Positions 50,250 through 60,300 of a stretch of DNA of 64,000 nucleotides are shown piece after piece. The notes under the pieces are model-generated. The model saw only the letters and a list, made by a program, of their open reading frames with translations, had not been told where the DNA came from and searched no databases. A program made the translations under genes and the position numbers. Each line of letters starts with the position of its first letter. Position 1 is the first letter of the stretch. This DNA is from Christiangramia sabulilitoris (GTDB lineage Bacteria; Bacteroidota; Bacteroidia; Flavobacteriales; Flavobacteriaceae): positions 124,001 to 188,000 of the forward strand of contig NZ_VHSF01000003.1 in the NCBI RefSeq assembly GCF_007050985.1, in the 5' to 3' direction.

Positions 50250-51593
50250 TTAACCTACTTCAGTGATCATTAAATCCAGACCAAGTCTTATTACTTCCTG
50301 GATTTCAATTTTAGAGGTGTTCACATATTCAACCAGGGCAAAATCTTCCGGGGCAACCTCGTAAATACCAAGATTTTCCATTTTTTCGATATCGCCGGCC
50401 ATACAGGCTTTAATGAGCTGCATAGGATAAACATCCATAGGTAAAACCTCTTCCATCTCTCCTGTCACCACTAAAGCACGCTCTTCAACATTAAGGTTCG
50501 TAGTAGGTGTATATTTCCTTTTTGGAAACAACCACGATAACGAGGTATGCGAATTTGAGTGAATATTATTATAAGTAAAAGGCAACCAACCAAACATGCG
50601 GTAGTTATTACCTTCAGGTATCAGGGTCACTTCATTGGGGTAAAAACCTAAATACTGGTTATTAGACAGCTTAGTTCCTGTCAACACAGTACCAGAGATA
50701 ATTCTAACATCTTCTGATGTCTGGCCAATAAGATCTGCCACATTACCTCCAATAATCCCGTGGTAGTACTTTCTATCTTTAGCTTCACTACCTGTTACAG
50801 CTATAGTGCGCTCAGCACGATATTGACCGGTAAGGAATACATTTCCAATAATCGCAACATCTTCCACACCCACGGTCCATACTCTTTCTCCCCTGTTTAA
50901 AGGATCGATCTTATGAATCTGAACACCAACATTTCCGGCAGGATGAGCTCCTTTAACGTGATGTAGCTCCACACCCTGAATATTCTTCAGGTACTCAGCA
51001 GAACTATCATCTACAGAAACATGCACTTTTCCGGGAGTAAGCTTTCTAAGAGCGTTTATTCCTTCCTGAAATGCTTCGATCTTATCTTTAATGATAAAAC
51101 CTTTATCTGCAGCCAGAGGCGCTGTAGTCACCGCCGAAATAAAGATTGCTTTTGGAGTATCCTTAGGATCAGCCACAATATCATAAGGCCGCTGAATAAT
51201 AAAGGCACCACAACCGCTTTCGAGGATTCTTTCCTTTACATCCTTGGCATCTGCTTTAGAAGCGTCCATCTTACCAAAATCACGGTAAGTATCTTCGACA
51301 TCTGCTTCGATGATGATTTCAAGGATCCTTCTTTTATCTCCTCTTTTAATTTCTTTAAGCACACCGCTTACGGGTGTAGTAAAGCGAATTTGATCTGTAT
51401 ATTTTGAATAGAATAATTCATCACCGGCAAGAAGTTTTGCTCCTTCTTTAACAACCATTTTTGGTACTACAGTGTGAAAATCTGGCGGTTTGATCGCATA
51501 AGTTTTTGATCTGGGAGCTTTAACAAGCTCTTTTTCCGCCGCCCCTTCTAATCGCAGAGATAATCCTCTTTTAATTCGAATGTCTTTTGACAT
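50250..51593 (-). CDS. nqrA: Na+-NQR subunit A
   Basis: A 447-residue soluble subunit, first of the operon. It starts MSKDIRIKRGLSLRLEGAAE, and contains YAIKPPDFHTVVPKMVVKEG, KVHVSVDDSSAEYLKNI and the HHVKGAHPAGNVGVQIHKID motif near residue 215. NqrA sits on the cytoplasmic face and binds quinone. Length is normal. A promoter with TTG and TAAATTTG elements at the right spacing lies upstream, and it is divergent from the T9SS plug gene. Confidence 0.96.
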   Translation of the reverse strand: MSKDIRIKRGLSLRLEGAAEKELVKAPRSKTYAIKPPDFHTVVPKMVVKEGAKLLAGDELFYSKYTDQIRFTTPVSGVLKEIKRGDKRRILEIIIEADVEDTYRDFGKMDASKADAKDVKERILESGCGAFIIQRPYDIVADPKDTPKAIFISAVTTAPLAADKGFIIKDKIEAFQEGINALRKLTPGKVHVSVDDSSAEYLKNIQGVELHHVKGAHPAGNVGVQIHKIDPLNRGERVWTVGVEDVAIIGNVFLTGQYRAERTIAVTGSEAKDRKYYHGIIGGNVADLIGQTSEDVRIISGTVLTGTKLSNNQYLGFYPNEVTLIPEGNNYRMFGWLPFTYNNIHSNSHTSLSWLFPKRKYTPTTNLNVEERALVVTGEMEEVLPMDVYPMQLIKACMAGDIEKMENLGIYEVAPEDFALVEYVNTSKIEIQEVIRLGLDLMITEVG

Positions 51594-51633
51594 AGGATGG
51601 AGTGTATGTTAAAATTTTTAGTTTAAAGTCGTG

Positions 51634-51666
51634 CAAATTTATGAATTTTCACTCCATATATCCCAA
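51634..51666 (-). promoter_or_regulatory. Promoter of the nqr operon (TTG, 22 bp, TAAATTTG)
   Basis: On the minus strand TTG (51664-51666) is followed 22 bp later by TAAATTTG (51634-51641), a good Bacteroidota -33/-7 pair about 41 bp before the nqrA ATG. Confidence 0.55.
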
Positions 51667-51730
51667 GAATTATTAGAATTTTAGTTTGGTCAACTGTTAA
51701 AATAAATTCCTGCAAAACGCTTATTTCTAT

Positions 51731-51738
51731 TAACTTTG
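51731..51738 (+). promoter_or_regulatory. -7 promoter element for the T9SS plug gene (TAACTTTG)
   Basis: Exact TAnnTTTG 15 bp before the ATG at 51754. A TTG at 51736 lies inside it and so cannot be the start codon. Confidence 0.5.
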
Positions 51739-51753
51739 TTTATTATAAATTAT

Positions 51754-53007
51754 ATGAGAGCGTTTCTTTTATTTTTGATCATTGGAGGATTAACTATACA
51801 GAGCAGATGCCAGACGGCACAGGAAACTCCGGCTCCGGCATTTATCCGCACTATAATTTTCCAGGGAGATACCCCCGAAAATCAGACGAATCCGGTTACC
51901 AGACTGGGGAGTTATCTCAGGCTTAGTTTTGATGATATTATCGGTGATGAAGCCGATTATTATTATACCATAGATCACTATAATTTCGACTGGACACCCA
52001 GCCAGCTGAGTAAAAATGAATTCCTGGAAGGCTTCGATAATGTGAGGATCATTAACTATACAAATGCCCTGAACACCCTGCAACCTTATACCCATTATGA
52101 ACTTTCTATCCCCAACAATAATGTTAAGGGCCTTAAAGTTTCCGGCAATTACCTCCTGAGTATTTATAACAGCAACCGTGAGCTGGTTTTTTCCAGGAAA
52201 TTCATGGTGTATGAACCTCTGGCCAGAGTAAGTGCAGAAGTGAGACGCAGCCGGGACCTTACCTATATTGATGAAAAGCAAACCGTAAATTTCAGTATAG
52301 ATTCACCCGACCTTTTATTAAAGAATCCGGCGCAAAACGTCAAAGTAAGCCTGGTGCAGAATAATGATCTCAAGCGGGCCATTCACAACCTTGAACCCCA
52401 GTATACGATCGCTAATGAGCTAATCTATCGCTATGATGAGCAATCTTCATTCTGGGGTGGCAATGAATTTCTTCAGTTTGACAATAAAGATCTCAGGGTC
52501 ACTACCGCAGATATTGCCAGTGTAGAACTCAACGAACTCTACCATCATTATCTATTTCTGGATTTTACCCGAAATGACCAGCCTTATACCTATAACCCTG
52601 ATATAAACGGCGGATTCGTGGTTAGGAGTATCCTGGCACAAAATTCAGATATAGAAGCAGATTATATCTGGGTACATTTCAGATTAAAGAACTACGATGT
52701 GCTAGAGAATAAAGAAATTCATCTCTATGGCGGTTTTAATAATTTTGAACTTGACCAAAGTACTTTGATGGCCTACAATGAAGAAACCGGTTATTATGAG
52801 GGAGCAAGATTGTTTAAACAGGGATATTACAACTATAGATATATCGTACTCAATGAAGACGGCAGCATAGATGATGGATATATCAGCGGAAATTTTGATG
52901 AAACGGAAAACCTTTATAGTATTCTTGTGTATTACCGAACTCCCGGGGCCAGATATGACAGGATGATTGGTGTAGGATATGCGAATTCCATTAATATTCG
53001 AAATTAA
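51754..53007 (+). CDS. Type IX secretion system plug protein (DUF5103)
   Basis: A 417-residue exported protein. The signal peptide is MRAFLLFLIIGGLTIQSRCQ, and DUF5103 follows, with IRTIIFQGDTPENQTNPVTR, LSFDDIIGDEADYYYTIDHY and FNFDWTPSQLSKNEFLEGFD. DUF5103 proteins close the extracellular side of the giant SprA translocon of the type IX secretion system and are released when substrates pass. Plausible partners in this genome are SprA and the T9SS motor, outside this window. The ATG at 51754 is used because the upstream TTG lies in the promoter. It is 12 bp before the DUF3667 gene. Confidence 0.88.
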   Translation: MRAFLLFLIIGGLTIQSRCQTAQETPAPAFIRTIIFQGDTPENQTNPVTRLGSYLRLSFDDIIGDEADYYYTIDHYNFDWTPSQLSKNEFLEGFDNVRIINYTNALNTLQPYTHYELSIPNNNVKGLKVSGNYLLSIYNSNRELVFSRKFMVYEPLARVSAEVRRSRDLTYIDEKQTVNFSIDSPDLLLKNPAQNVKVSLVQNNDLKRAIHNLEPQYTIANELIYRYDEQSSFWGGNEFLQFDNKDLRVTTADIASVELNELYHHYLFLDFTRNDQPYTYNPDINGGFVVRSILAQNSDIEADYIWVHFRLKNYDVLENKEIHLYGGFNNFELDQSTLMAYNEETGYYEGARLFKQGYYNYRYIVLNEDGSIDDGYISGNFDETENLYSILVYYRTPGARYDRMIGVGYANSINIRN

Positions 53008-53019
53008 TACCTTTTCCCC

Positions 53020-54138
53020 ATGCTGGAAAAATATCTGAAAAGAGATAATCTTTATGAATACCGCGGCACTACCTGCCTGAATTGCCAACTTCCGCTGGAA
53101 AAAAGCGATCATTTCTGCCCAAACTGTGGCCAAAAGAACTCAACTAAAAAGTTGAATTTTGGTGATTTCTTCGTAGAGTTTTTTTCAGGAATGTTTTCTT
53201 ATGACTCCAGGTTCCAAAGAACAATAAGAGTGATGCTGTTTAGCCCTGGAAAGATCTCAAAAGACTACGTAAATGGGAAAAGGATGCGCTATGCAAATCC
53301 TTTTCGTTTCTATCTAAGTGCTTCCATAATTTTCTTTCTGATTTCCGGAATTTCTGACAAATTTGAGGGAGCTCAGTTTGTAAATCCTGAAACCGGAATA
53401 AGGGAAGGGGTTGCTGCCATAAAGCAGGACAGCCTTTTAAAAAATGAACTGAATGAAATTCCGGCCTTAAAGAAAAATAATATTCAAATGGATTCCCTTT
53501 TAAATAAAATAGGGCCCTCAGAACCGGAAGCAAAAAAGACCTATAAGGATATTTACCTGTCCCAGAAAGAACTGGACACAATAAATATAGTGGCGCGAAC
53601 TGCGAAAAAACTAAATATATTCTACAGGTATTACAAGGAAACAAATACTATAAATCCCGATGATGCTATTACTGAATTAGAGTACGAAAATACGGGCTGG
53701 AACAAGTGGCTTTACCAAAAAGCAATGAGGTATGATCTTTTTGATAATAACCCCCAATTATTCATTGATTATTTTGTTAATAAGCTTCCATTTATAATAT
53801 TCTTCTATTTGCCCGTCTTCGCCTTGTTTATCTGGTTGTTATATATACGGCGGTCGTTTAATTACATGGAGCACCTCATCTTTGCTTTTCATGTTCAAAC
53901 CACCCTCTTTATACTATATATCATAGGATACACTATAGATTATTTTCTTCAGTCTGAATGGGGTTATACTCTGGCCAATTTCGTTTTCGTTTTCTATTTA
54001 TATAAATCCATGCGTAATTTCTATGAACAGAGCCGTGTTAAAACGATTTTAAAGTTCATAATACTGAACATTATATTTTTTACATTAGCAACAATTGCTA
54101 CCATTATAGCATTAATTATTTCATTTTCAATTTTTTAA
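53020..54138 (+). CDS. DUF3667 family membrane protein with N-terminal zinc ribbon
   Basis: A 372-residue protein. The zinc ribbon at residues 20-40, CLNCQLPLEKSDHFCPNCGQ, has two CxxC pairs. The DUF3667 region SYDSRFQRTIRVMLFSPGKI leads to KRMRYANPFRFYLSASIIFF with a first helix, and three or four more helices follow near the C-terminus (FIIFFYLPVFALFIWLLYI and onwards). Function unknown; the family is frequent in Bacteroidota. It lies between the T9SS plug gene and apaG (two bases), so the three may be one transcript. Confidence 0.85.
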   Translation: MLEKYLKRDNLYEYRGTTCLNCQLPLEKSDHFCPNCGQKNSTKKLNFGDFFVEFFSGMFSYDSRFQRTIRVMLFSPGKISKDYVNGKRMRYANPFRFYLSASIIFFLISGISDKFEGAQFVNPETGIREGVAAIKQDSLLKNELNEIPALKKNNIQMDSLLNKIGPSEPEAKKTYKDIYLSQKELDTINIVARTAKKLNIFYRYYKETNTINPDDAITELEYENTGWNKWLYQKAMRYDLFDNNPQLFIDYFVNKLPFIIFFYLPVFALFIWLLYIRRSFNYMEHLIFAFHVQTTLFILYIIGYTIDYFLQSEWGYTLANFVFVFYLYKSMRNFYEQSRVKTILKFIILNIIFFTLATIATIIALIISFSIF

Positions 54139-54140
54139 AA

Positions 54141-54527
54141 ATGACCCAACAGGTTACCAAAGGCATTAGAATTTCCGTCGAAACTCATTTCGAAGGAATG
54201 TTCTATAAGGAATATAAGATGCACTATGCGTTTGGATACCAGATCACTATAGAAAACCAAAGCAATGATTCTGTGCAACTGGACTCCAGGTTCTGGGAGA
54301 TCAGAGATGTGTTGAATGAAACCAAAACTGTATCAGGGGAAGGAGTTGTGGGACGTAAACCTGTTCTGGAACCAGGCCATAGCCATACATATCAAAGTGG
54401 CTGCCTTTTAACAGGGCCTTTTGGCTCTATGCGAGGTCACTATAATATGATGAATTTCACCACCGGAAAGAAGTTTAAGGTGAATATCCCTTCTTTCAAA
54501 TTAAGCGCTCCTTACGCGTTAAATTGA
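54141..54527 (+). CDS. apaG: ApaG protein
   Basis: A 128-residue fibronectin-III-like protein matching ApaG: GIRISVETHFEGMFYKEYKM, then FGYQITIENQSNDSVQLDSR, VVGRKPVLEPGHSHTYQSGC and GSMRGHYNMM. Databases give Co2+/Mg2+ efflux or polyphosphate-related roles, none well proven. Length and fold are standard. It begins two bases after DUF3667, and its end overlaps the convergent NRDE gene by 16 bases. Confidence 0.92.
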   Translation: MTQQVTKGIRISVETHFEGMFYKEYKMHYAFGYQITIENQSNDSVQLDSRFWEIRDVLNETKTVSGEGVVGRKPVLEPGHSHTYQSGCLLTGPFGSMRGHYNMMNFTTGKKFKVNIPSFKLSAPYALN

Positions 54528-55231
54528 AACCGCTCAACCTCAATCTCTTTATTCTCTAAATTCTCATAGGTAAACTTTAAATCTTCTGCAGAATTTACCA
54601 CCTGGCTTATACTTTGTGTTTTTAAAAAACCCCGGTCTATAACAAGATCATACTCCTTACTGCCTTCACCGGCATGGTGATGAAAATCCCAAAGAGCATT
54701 TGCGCCCAATCCATCGCTTTGTTTCAAATCCTGAAACCATGTTCTTCTTAATCCCTTCATTTCTTCAGAATACAAAGGCGAGGAAGACCAGATATGCTCC
54801 TTTAGGGGTAATTTTGTGATCTTCCGGTTTTTTCCATCCCATAGAAGTTCATAAAAGACCAGCCCGTTATTCCAATCGACGATGATCATGGTAAAAGGCT
54901 CGATATCCCGGAGATTATATTCTTCAAAAGACCTTTTTAAATTTTTAGTACTTAAAAAATCCTTTACCACTACTCCCCTGCTTTTTCTGTATTCAGATTT
55001 CCGGACATGAGGTTTATCTGCTCCATTCATAAGGCAGACACATCTTTTCAGATCTGTAATGCCAAGCCAGGTACCTCCGGCCTCCTTATCCTTCGGAAAA
55101 TAGAGTTTCGCCCCCTTGTAGGATTCCTTCTGCGGAGGTAGGGTTTCCCTGCTAATCGCTTCATCCCGGTTAGAAGTCAGAATAAACCCATTCATGGATT
55201 CCGGATGAGGCACTAAAGTGATCGTACACAT
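54512..55231 (-). CDS. NRDE family protein
   Basis: A 239-residue protein of the TANGO2/NRDE family: MCTITLVPHPESMNGFILTS with NRDE at 21-24, then FPKDKEAGGTWLGITDLKRC and CLMNGADKPH. Cys2 could be an N-terminal nucleophile, since the family is Ntn-hydrolase-like. The eukaryotic relatives affect haem and lipid handling; the bacterial role is unknown. It is convergent with apaG and divergent from pruA. Confidence 0.88.
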   Translation of the reverse strand: MCTITLVPHPESMNGFILTSNRDEAISRETLPPQKESYKGAKLYFPKDKEAGGTWLGITDLKRCVCLMNGADKPHVRKSEYRKSRGVVVKDFLSTKNLKRSFEEYNLRDIEPFTMIIVDWNNGLVFYELLWDGKNRKITKLPLKEHIWSSSPLYSEEMKGLRRTWFQDLKQSDGLGANALWDFHHHAGEGSKEYDLVIDRGFLKTQSISQVVNSAEDLKFTYENLENKEIEVERFQFNA

Positions 55232-55373
55232 AGGTTGAATTCAAAAAGTTAAAGGAAAATTACAAAAAAAGTTAAGCTTTCGTGAAGGGGCCCTACTTCC
55301 ATTTCTAAACCACTTAATTTTTTTACCTTTAGCCGAATTAATTTACAATAGAAATAAGCAAAAAATTATATTT

Positions 55374-57017
55374 ATGGGAAAAGGATTTTTTCACGTTCCG
55401 GAAGCTGTTAATGAACCAGTAAAATCATACGCGCCCGGAACCCCAGAAAGAGAAGAAGTATTACTTACTTATAAAGATCTATGGAACGCTAATACCGAAG
55501 TTCCTCTTTATATTGGATCTGAGCAGGTAAAGACAGGTGATACGAGAACGATCAATCCTCCACATGATCATCAACATGTAGTAGGGACATATCATATAGC
55601 GAAGAAAAAGCATGTTGAAAAAGCTATTTCTGAAGCACTGGAAGCAAGAAAAAGCTGGTCTAAACTGGAGTGGGAACAACGTGCGGCCATTTTCCTGAAA
55701 GCGGCAGACCTTATTGCCGGTCCTTACAGGCAAAAAATGAATGCTGCTACCATGATCGGTCAGTCTAAAAACATATACCAGGCAGAGATTGATGCCGCCT
55801 GTGAGATCTGTGATTTTCTACGATTTAACGTAGAATATATGGCCCAGATCTACAACGAACAACCAGAATCTTCTGAAGGGGTTTGGAATCGTGTTGAATA
55901 CAGACCCCTGGAAGGTTTTGTATATGCAATCACCCCTTTCAACTTTACCGCGATCGCGGGTAACTTACCTTCCAGTGCTGCCCTAATGGGGAATGTTGCG
56001 GTTTGGAAACCAAGTGACAGCCAGATGCTTTCAGCTCAAATAATCATGGAGGTATTCAGAGAAGCCGGTCTTCCCGATGGAGTTATAAACATGGTGAACG
56101 GAGATCCTGAAATGGTAACCGATACCGTCTTGGCCAGCCCTGATTTCGCCGGAATCCATTTTACCGGTAGTACCGATGTATTTAAAGGAATCTGGTCAAA
56201 AATTGGATCTAACATTCAAAAGTATAAGACCTACCCAAGAATTGTAGGTGAAACAGGTGGAAAGGATTTCATTCTGGCCCACCCTACCGCCAATCCTAAG
56301 CAGGTAGCTACCGCAATTTCCAGGGGTGCTTTTGAGTACCAGGGACAAAAATGTAGTGCTGCGTCCAGGGTTTATCTTCCAAAAAGTTTATGGTCACAAA
56401 TCAAAGATTTTGTAGTACAGGATGTAAAATCCTTTAAAATGGGTACTCCGGAAGATATGACCAATTTTGTCAATGCGGTTATTCACGAAGGGTCTTTCAA
56501 TAAACTGGCTAGTTATATAGATAAAGCTAAAAAAGATAAGAACGCAGAGATCATCGTGGGTGGTAATTATGATAAATCTAAGGGATATTTTATTGAGCCT
56601 ACGGTTATTCTTACCACAGATCCTCATTACACTACTATGGAAACTGAGTTATTCGGGCCGGTAGTAACCATTTATGTATATGACGATAAGAATTTCGATG
56701 CACAGAAATGGGCAGATATATGCGAGCTTGTAGATAACACAAGTATTTATGCGTTAACCGGGGCAATTTTATCCGGGGATCGTTATGCGGCTGCCCAGGC
56801 TACCGACTTGTTGCAGAATGCCGCCGGTAACTTCTATATCAATGATAAACCAACCGGTGCGGTGGTAGGCCAGCAACCATTTGGTGGAGCCAGAGCCAGT
56901 GGAACCAATGATAAGGCAGGGTCTAAAATGAATCTTATGCGCTGGGTTTCTGCAAGATTGATCAAGGAAACATTTGTTCCGGCTACAGATTACAGATACC
57001 CTTTCTTGGGTGAATAA
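55374..57017 (+). CDS. pruA: L-glutamate gamma-semialdehyde dehydrogenase
   Basis: A 547-residue aldehyde dehydrogenase (P5CDH) oxidising glutamate semialdehyde to glutamate with NAD in proline breakdown. Catalytic C327 (YQGQKCSAASRVYLP) and E293 (VGETGGKDF) are present. NAD-binding pieces include AITPFNFTAIAGNLPSSAAL and IHFTGSTDVF. Length fits the monofunctional P5CDH type, separate from proline dehydrogenase. The promoter is not clean (TACCTTTA near -45). A terminator follows at 57041. Confidence 0.95.
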   Translation: MGKGFFHVPEAVNEPVKSYAPGTPEREEVLLTYKDLWNANTEVPLYIGSEQVKTGDTRTINPPHDHQHVVGTYHIAKKKHVEKAISEALEARKSWSKLEWEQRAAIFLKAADLIAGPYRQKMNAATMIGQSKNIYQAEIDAACEICDFLRFNVEYMAQIYNEQPESSEGVWNRVEYRPLEGFVYAITPFNFTAIAGNLPSSAALMGNVAVWKPSDSQMLSAQIIMEVFREAGLPDGVINMVNGDPEMVTDTVLASPDFAGIHFTGSTDVFKGIWSKIGSNIQKYKTYPRIVGETGGKDFILAHPTANPKQVATAISRGAFEYQGQKCSAASRVYLPKSLWSQIKDFVVQDVKSFKMGTPEDMTNFVNAVIHEGSFNKLASYIDKAKKDKNAEIIVGGNYDKSKGYFIEPTVILTTDPHYTTMETELFGPVVTIYVYDDKNFDAQKWADICELVDNTSIYALTGAILSGDRYAAAQATDLLQNAAGNFYINDKPTGAVVGQQPFGGARASGTNDKAGSKMNLMRWVSARLIKETFVPATDYRYPFLGE

Positions 57018-57040
57018 TTAAACCGTAGTCATATTATTAG

Positions 57041-57069
57041 AAAGCCATCCCATGAGGATGGCTTTTTTT
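57041..57069 (+). terminator. Intrinsic terminator after pruA
   Basis: A perfect ten-bp stem (AAAGCCATCC, loop CATGA, mirror arm) with eight T. Confidence 0.88.
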
Positions 57070-57234
57070 TGTATTTTACTCACGATCAAAACCATACCTA
57101 ACGCAATCTTAATTGTTTTATTTCAACGAGAATTGAAGATCTTGGACGAATAATTAGGATATATTGATATTTTTACTTTAAATTTATGAGCTATTTCACT
57201 TGCATTCAGTGTTTTGTGACGATAGCAGCTTACC

Positions 57235-57285
57235 GCCCCACATTTTAATTGCCCCACGTTTAACAGCCCCACGTTAAAGCCCTAC
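57235..57285 (+). repeat. Short direct repeats GCCCCAC upstream of the giant gene
   Basis: GCCCCAC occurs at 57235-57241, 57251-57257 and 57266-57272, and GCCCTAC at 57279-57285, followed each time by an A/T-rich ATTTTAA- or GTTTAA-like piece. Period is 13-16 bp. The last copy is 32 bp before the ATG at 57317. No exact TAnnTTTG promoter is visible in 57070-57316. Function unknown: a regulator-binding array or a leader RNA element are both possible. Confidence 0.6.
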
Positions 57286-57316
57286 AGTATTAAGTATTGT
57301 AAAAACCGTAGTTACT

Positions 57317-60300
57317 ATGGGGATAAAATTACATGGTAAATTCTTATTGCTCCTTTTATTTCTGCCGGCCCTTATCTGGGGGCAATGTCCCGGCAGTGTT
57401 TCTATTTCGGCAAGTCCTGGCAATAATATATGTGCGGACACCTCTGTAACATTTACAGCTACAGCTAATGGAGGTACTGGCACTTTTTCATACCAATGGC
57501 AAATCGATGGAGTGGACCAGGGAGCAGCTACTACAGACAATACCTTTACCTCTTCTACTTTAGCAAATGGAGAAAGAGTTAGAGTTATCGTTACTTCATC
57601 AGATGATGCAACCTGCTCTACAAACAGCAGTCAGATCACCATGACTGTGAATCAAAATAAAACTCCAACTGTAGCTTTTTCAGCATCTCCATCTTTAAAA
57701 TGTGTTGGCTCTTCAGTTACCTTTACAGCGTCTAATACTAATGGCGGGACAAACCCAAATTATGAATGGTTCGTTGATGGGACTTCCGTTCAATCTTCAT
57801 CTTCCAGTACGTATTCAACCACTACTCTTTCACCGGGGGATCATGATATTAGCGTAGAATTAACCAGTACATTGGCCTGTGTAACCAGTGCAAATGCATC
57901 TACCACCTCCACAATTACCATCACAGATGATGCAACAATTAATTCCCCTTCGAATAAAGATCAAACGAACGTATGTATTAATACAGGCATAGACCCGATA
58001 GTTTTTACGATAAGTGGAAGCGGTAACAACGCTACTGTTTCTGGTCTTCCTACAGGTGTTTCGGGAAACTATAGCAGTGGGAATTTTACAATTAGCGGCT
58101 CACCATCCATAGCTGGTACTTTTCCCTACACAGTTACAGCTTCCGGCCCCTGTGATTCAGCTACTGAGTCAGGCACAATAACTGTTTTAGAAGATGCAAC
58201 AATAAGTCTGACTTCAGGAAATAATGATCAGGAAGTTTGTCAGGATGAAGTCATAACTAATATCATATATGATATTGGTGAAACCGGAACCGGAGCGACG
58301 GTTACAGGATTGCCTACGGGTATTTCGGGAAACTTTTCAGGTGGAGTATATACTATCAGTGGATCAAGTTCGGTCACAGGTACTCATAATTTCACTATTA
58401 ACGCAACGGGAACCTGTGGAGATTCCGGAAATCTTACCGGCTCAATAATTATAAATGAAAATCTTTCTCCTTCGGTATCCATATCTTCTTCAGACACAGA
58501 TAATATAATATGTGAAGGTACAGAAGTTACTTTCACAGCTACTCCAACAAATGGCGGCTCGAGCCCTTCCTACCAATGGAAGGTGGGCACAAGTAATGTT
58601 GGAAGCGACAGTAACACTTTCATTACAAATTCTCTTGCTGTGGGAGATCAATCTGTTAGCGTAATTATTACATCTAATGAAACCTGTCTGGCTCAGCCAA
58701 CAGCGACCAGTAATTCTATAGTTACTACTGTTAATCCCAACCTTACACCCGATGTAACAATTACTGCCAGCGATAGTGATATATGCGATGGTGACAGTAT
58801 CACATTTACCGCTACGCCAACTAATGGGGGAACAGCACCTTCTTATCAATGGAAACTTGATGGCACCAATGTAGGAACAAATAGTCCTACCTATACTACC
58901 ACTAATTTAAGTGCCGGACAAAACGTTACCGTGGTGCTTACTTCGAATGAAACCTGTTTGGCAACTACAACCGCCACCAGCGACCCGGTAAGTGTAACTG
59001 TAAATCCTAATCTTACACCTGAGGTATCTATAGTTTCTAATGACACGAATAATATTATATGTTCAGGCTCTTCCATCACTTTTACCGCGACACCTGTTAA
59101 TGGTGGAGCCAGTCCAACTTACCAGTGGTATGTTGACGGAAGTCCAGCAGGATCTGGAGGAGCATCTTTTACTACTTCAAGTTTGACTAATGGACAAACT
59201 GTAAAGGTAATAATGACCTCAGATGAGGAATGCCTGGCTACTGCAACAGCAGAGAGCAATGAAATAAATATTCAAGTTGACGATTCCCTATCAGCAATTA
59301 CACCTTCTTTTGACAATACGAATCCGGCACATAACCCGACAGCAATTTGCCCGGTAGCCCCTGGTCTGGTTTATAGAGTAAATCCCATTCCAGGTGCAAC
59401 TTCCTATTTATGGACCTTCCCAAATACCGGGGGATGGACCGTAACCAACGGTGTTAATACCAATGAAATAACGGTAACCGCACAAGCTAATGCCAATTCA
59501 GGAAATATTACTGTGGTAGGTGTTAATGAATGTGGCAATAGTCAACCTGTGAGTATGGAAGTGACCACAGGAACTGTGGCCTATGTTAACGCCGGACCAG
59601 ATCAAACAGTTTGCATGGGAACTTCTTCAATTACTTTAGCAGGTGAAATAGGCGGAGTTATCAAGAAAAATCAGGATTGGGATTGGAGTGCAAGCATCTC
59701 TGGAGGAAGTTTCTCAAACCCGAATAAACTGGATTCAGATTATATTATTCCAGCAAATATCAGGGATAACGGCGGAACAGTCACTATTACCATTACCTCG
59801 GTAAGCCCAAGTGGGCAATGTCCAGACCCTAAGGTAGATGAAATGTTAATAACAGTGCTCAGCGACGCAGTAATTAGTAATCCCGCTGAAAAAGATCAGA
59901 CGGTATGTATTGATAACCCTATTGCAGATATTTTATTCAATATTACAGATGCCGGAACTGGGGCAAATGTGACAGGCTTACCTGCAGGTCTTATCGGTAA
60001 CTATAACGCCGGAGTTTTCACCATTTCCGGAACACCTACTGAATCCGGCAGTTTTGATTATACTGTTAATACCACGGGTAACTGCTCTTCTCAGCAAACT
60101 TCACAAACCGGAAATATAACCGTCAACCCAGATCAGACAATTTCCGATCCTGCGAATAAAGATCAGGAAATTTGCATAAACAATGCTATAACAGATATTA
60201 TCTTCAGCACTAATTTAACAGTCACAAATGCCAGTGTATCGGGTCTTCCAGCAGGACTTATTGGAAATTTCACCACAGGAAACTTTACGATTAGCGGTAC

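Noticed and set aside
58490-58849. Minus-strand frames within the giant gene (also 57274-57540, 58891-59079, 62309-62569, 63455-63679)
   Set aside because: The plus frame is continuous with coherent Ig-like repeats throughout, so these are shadows.
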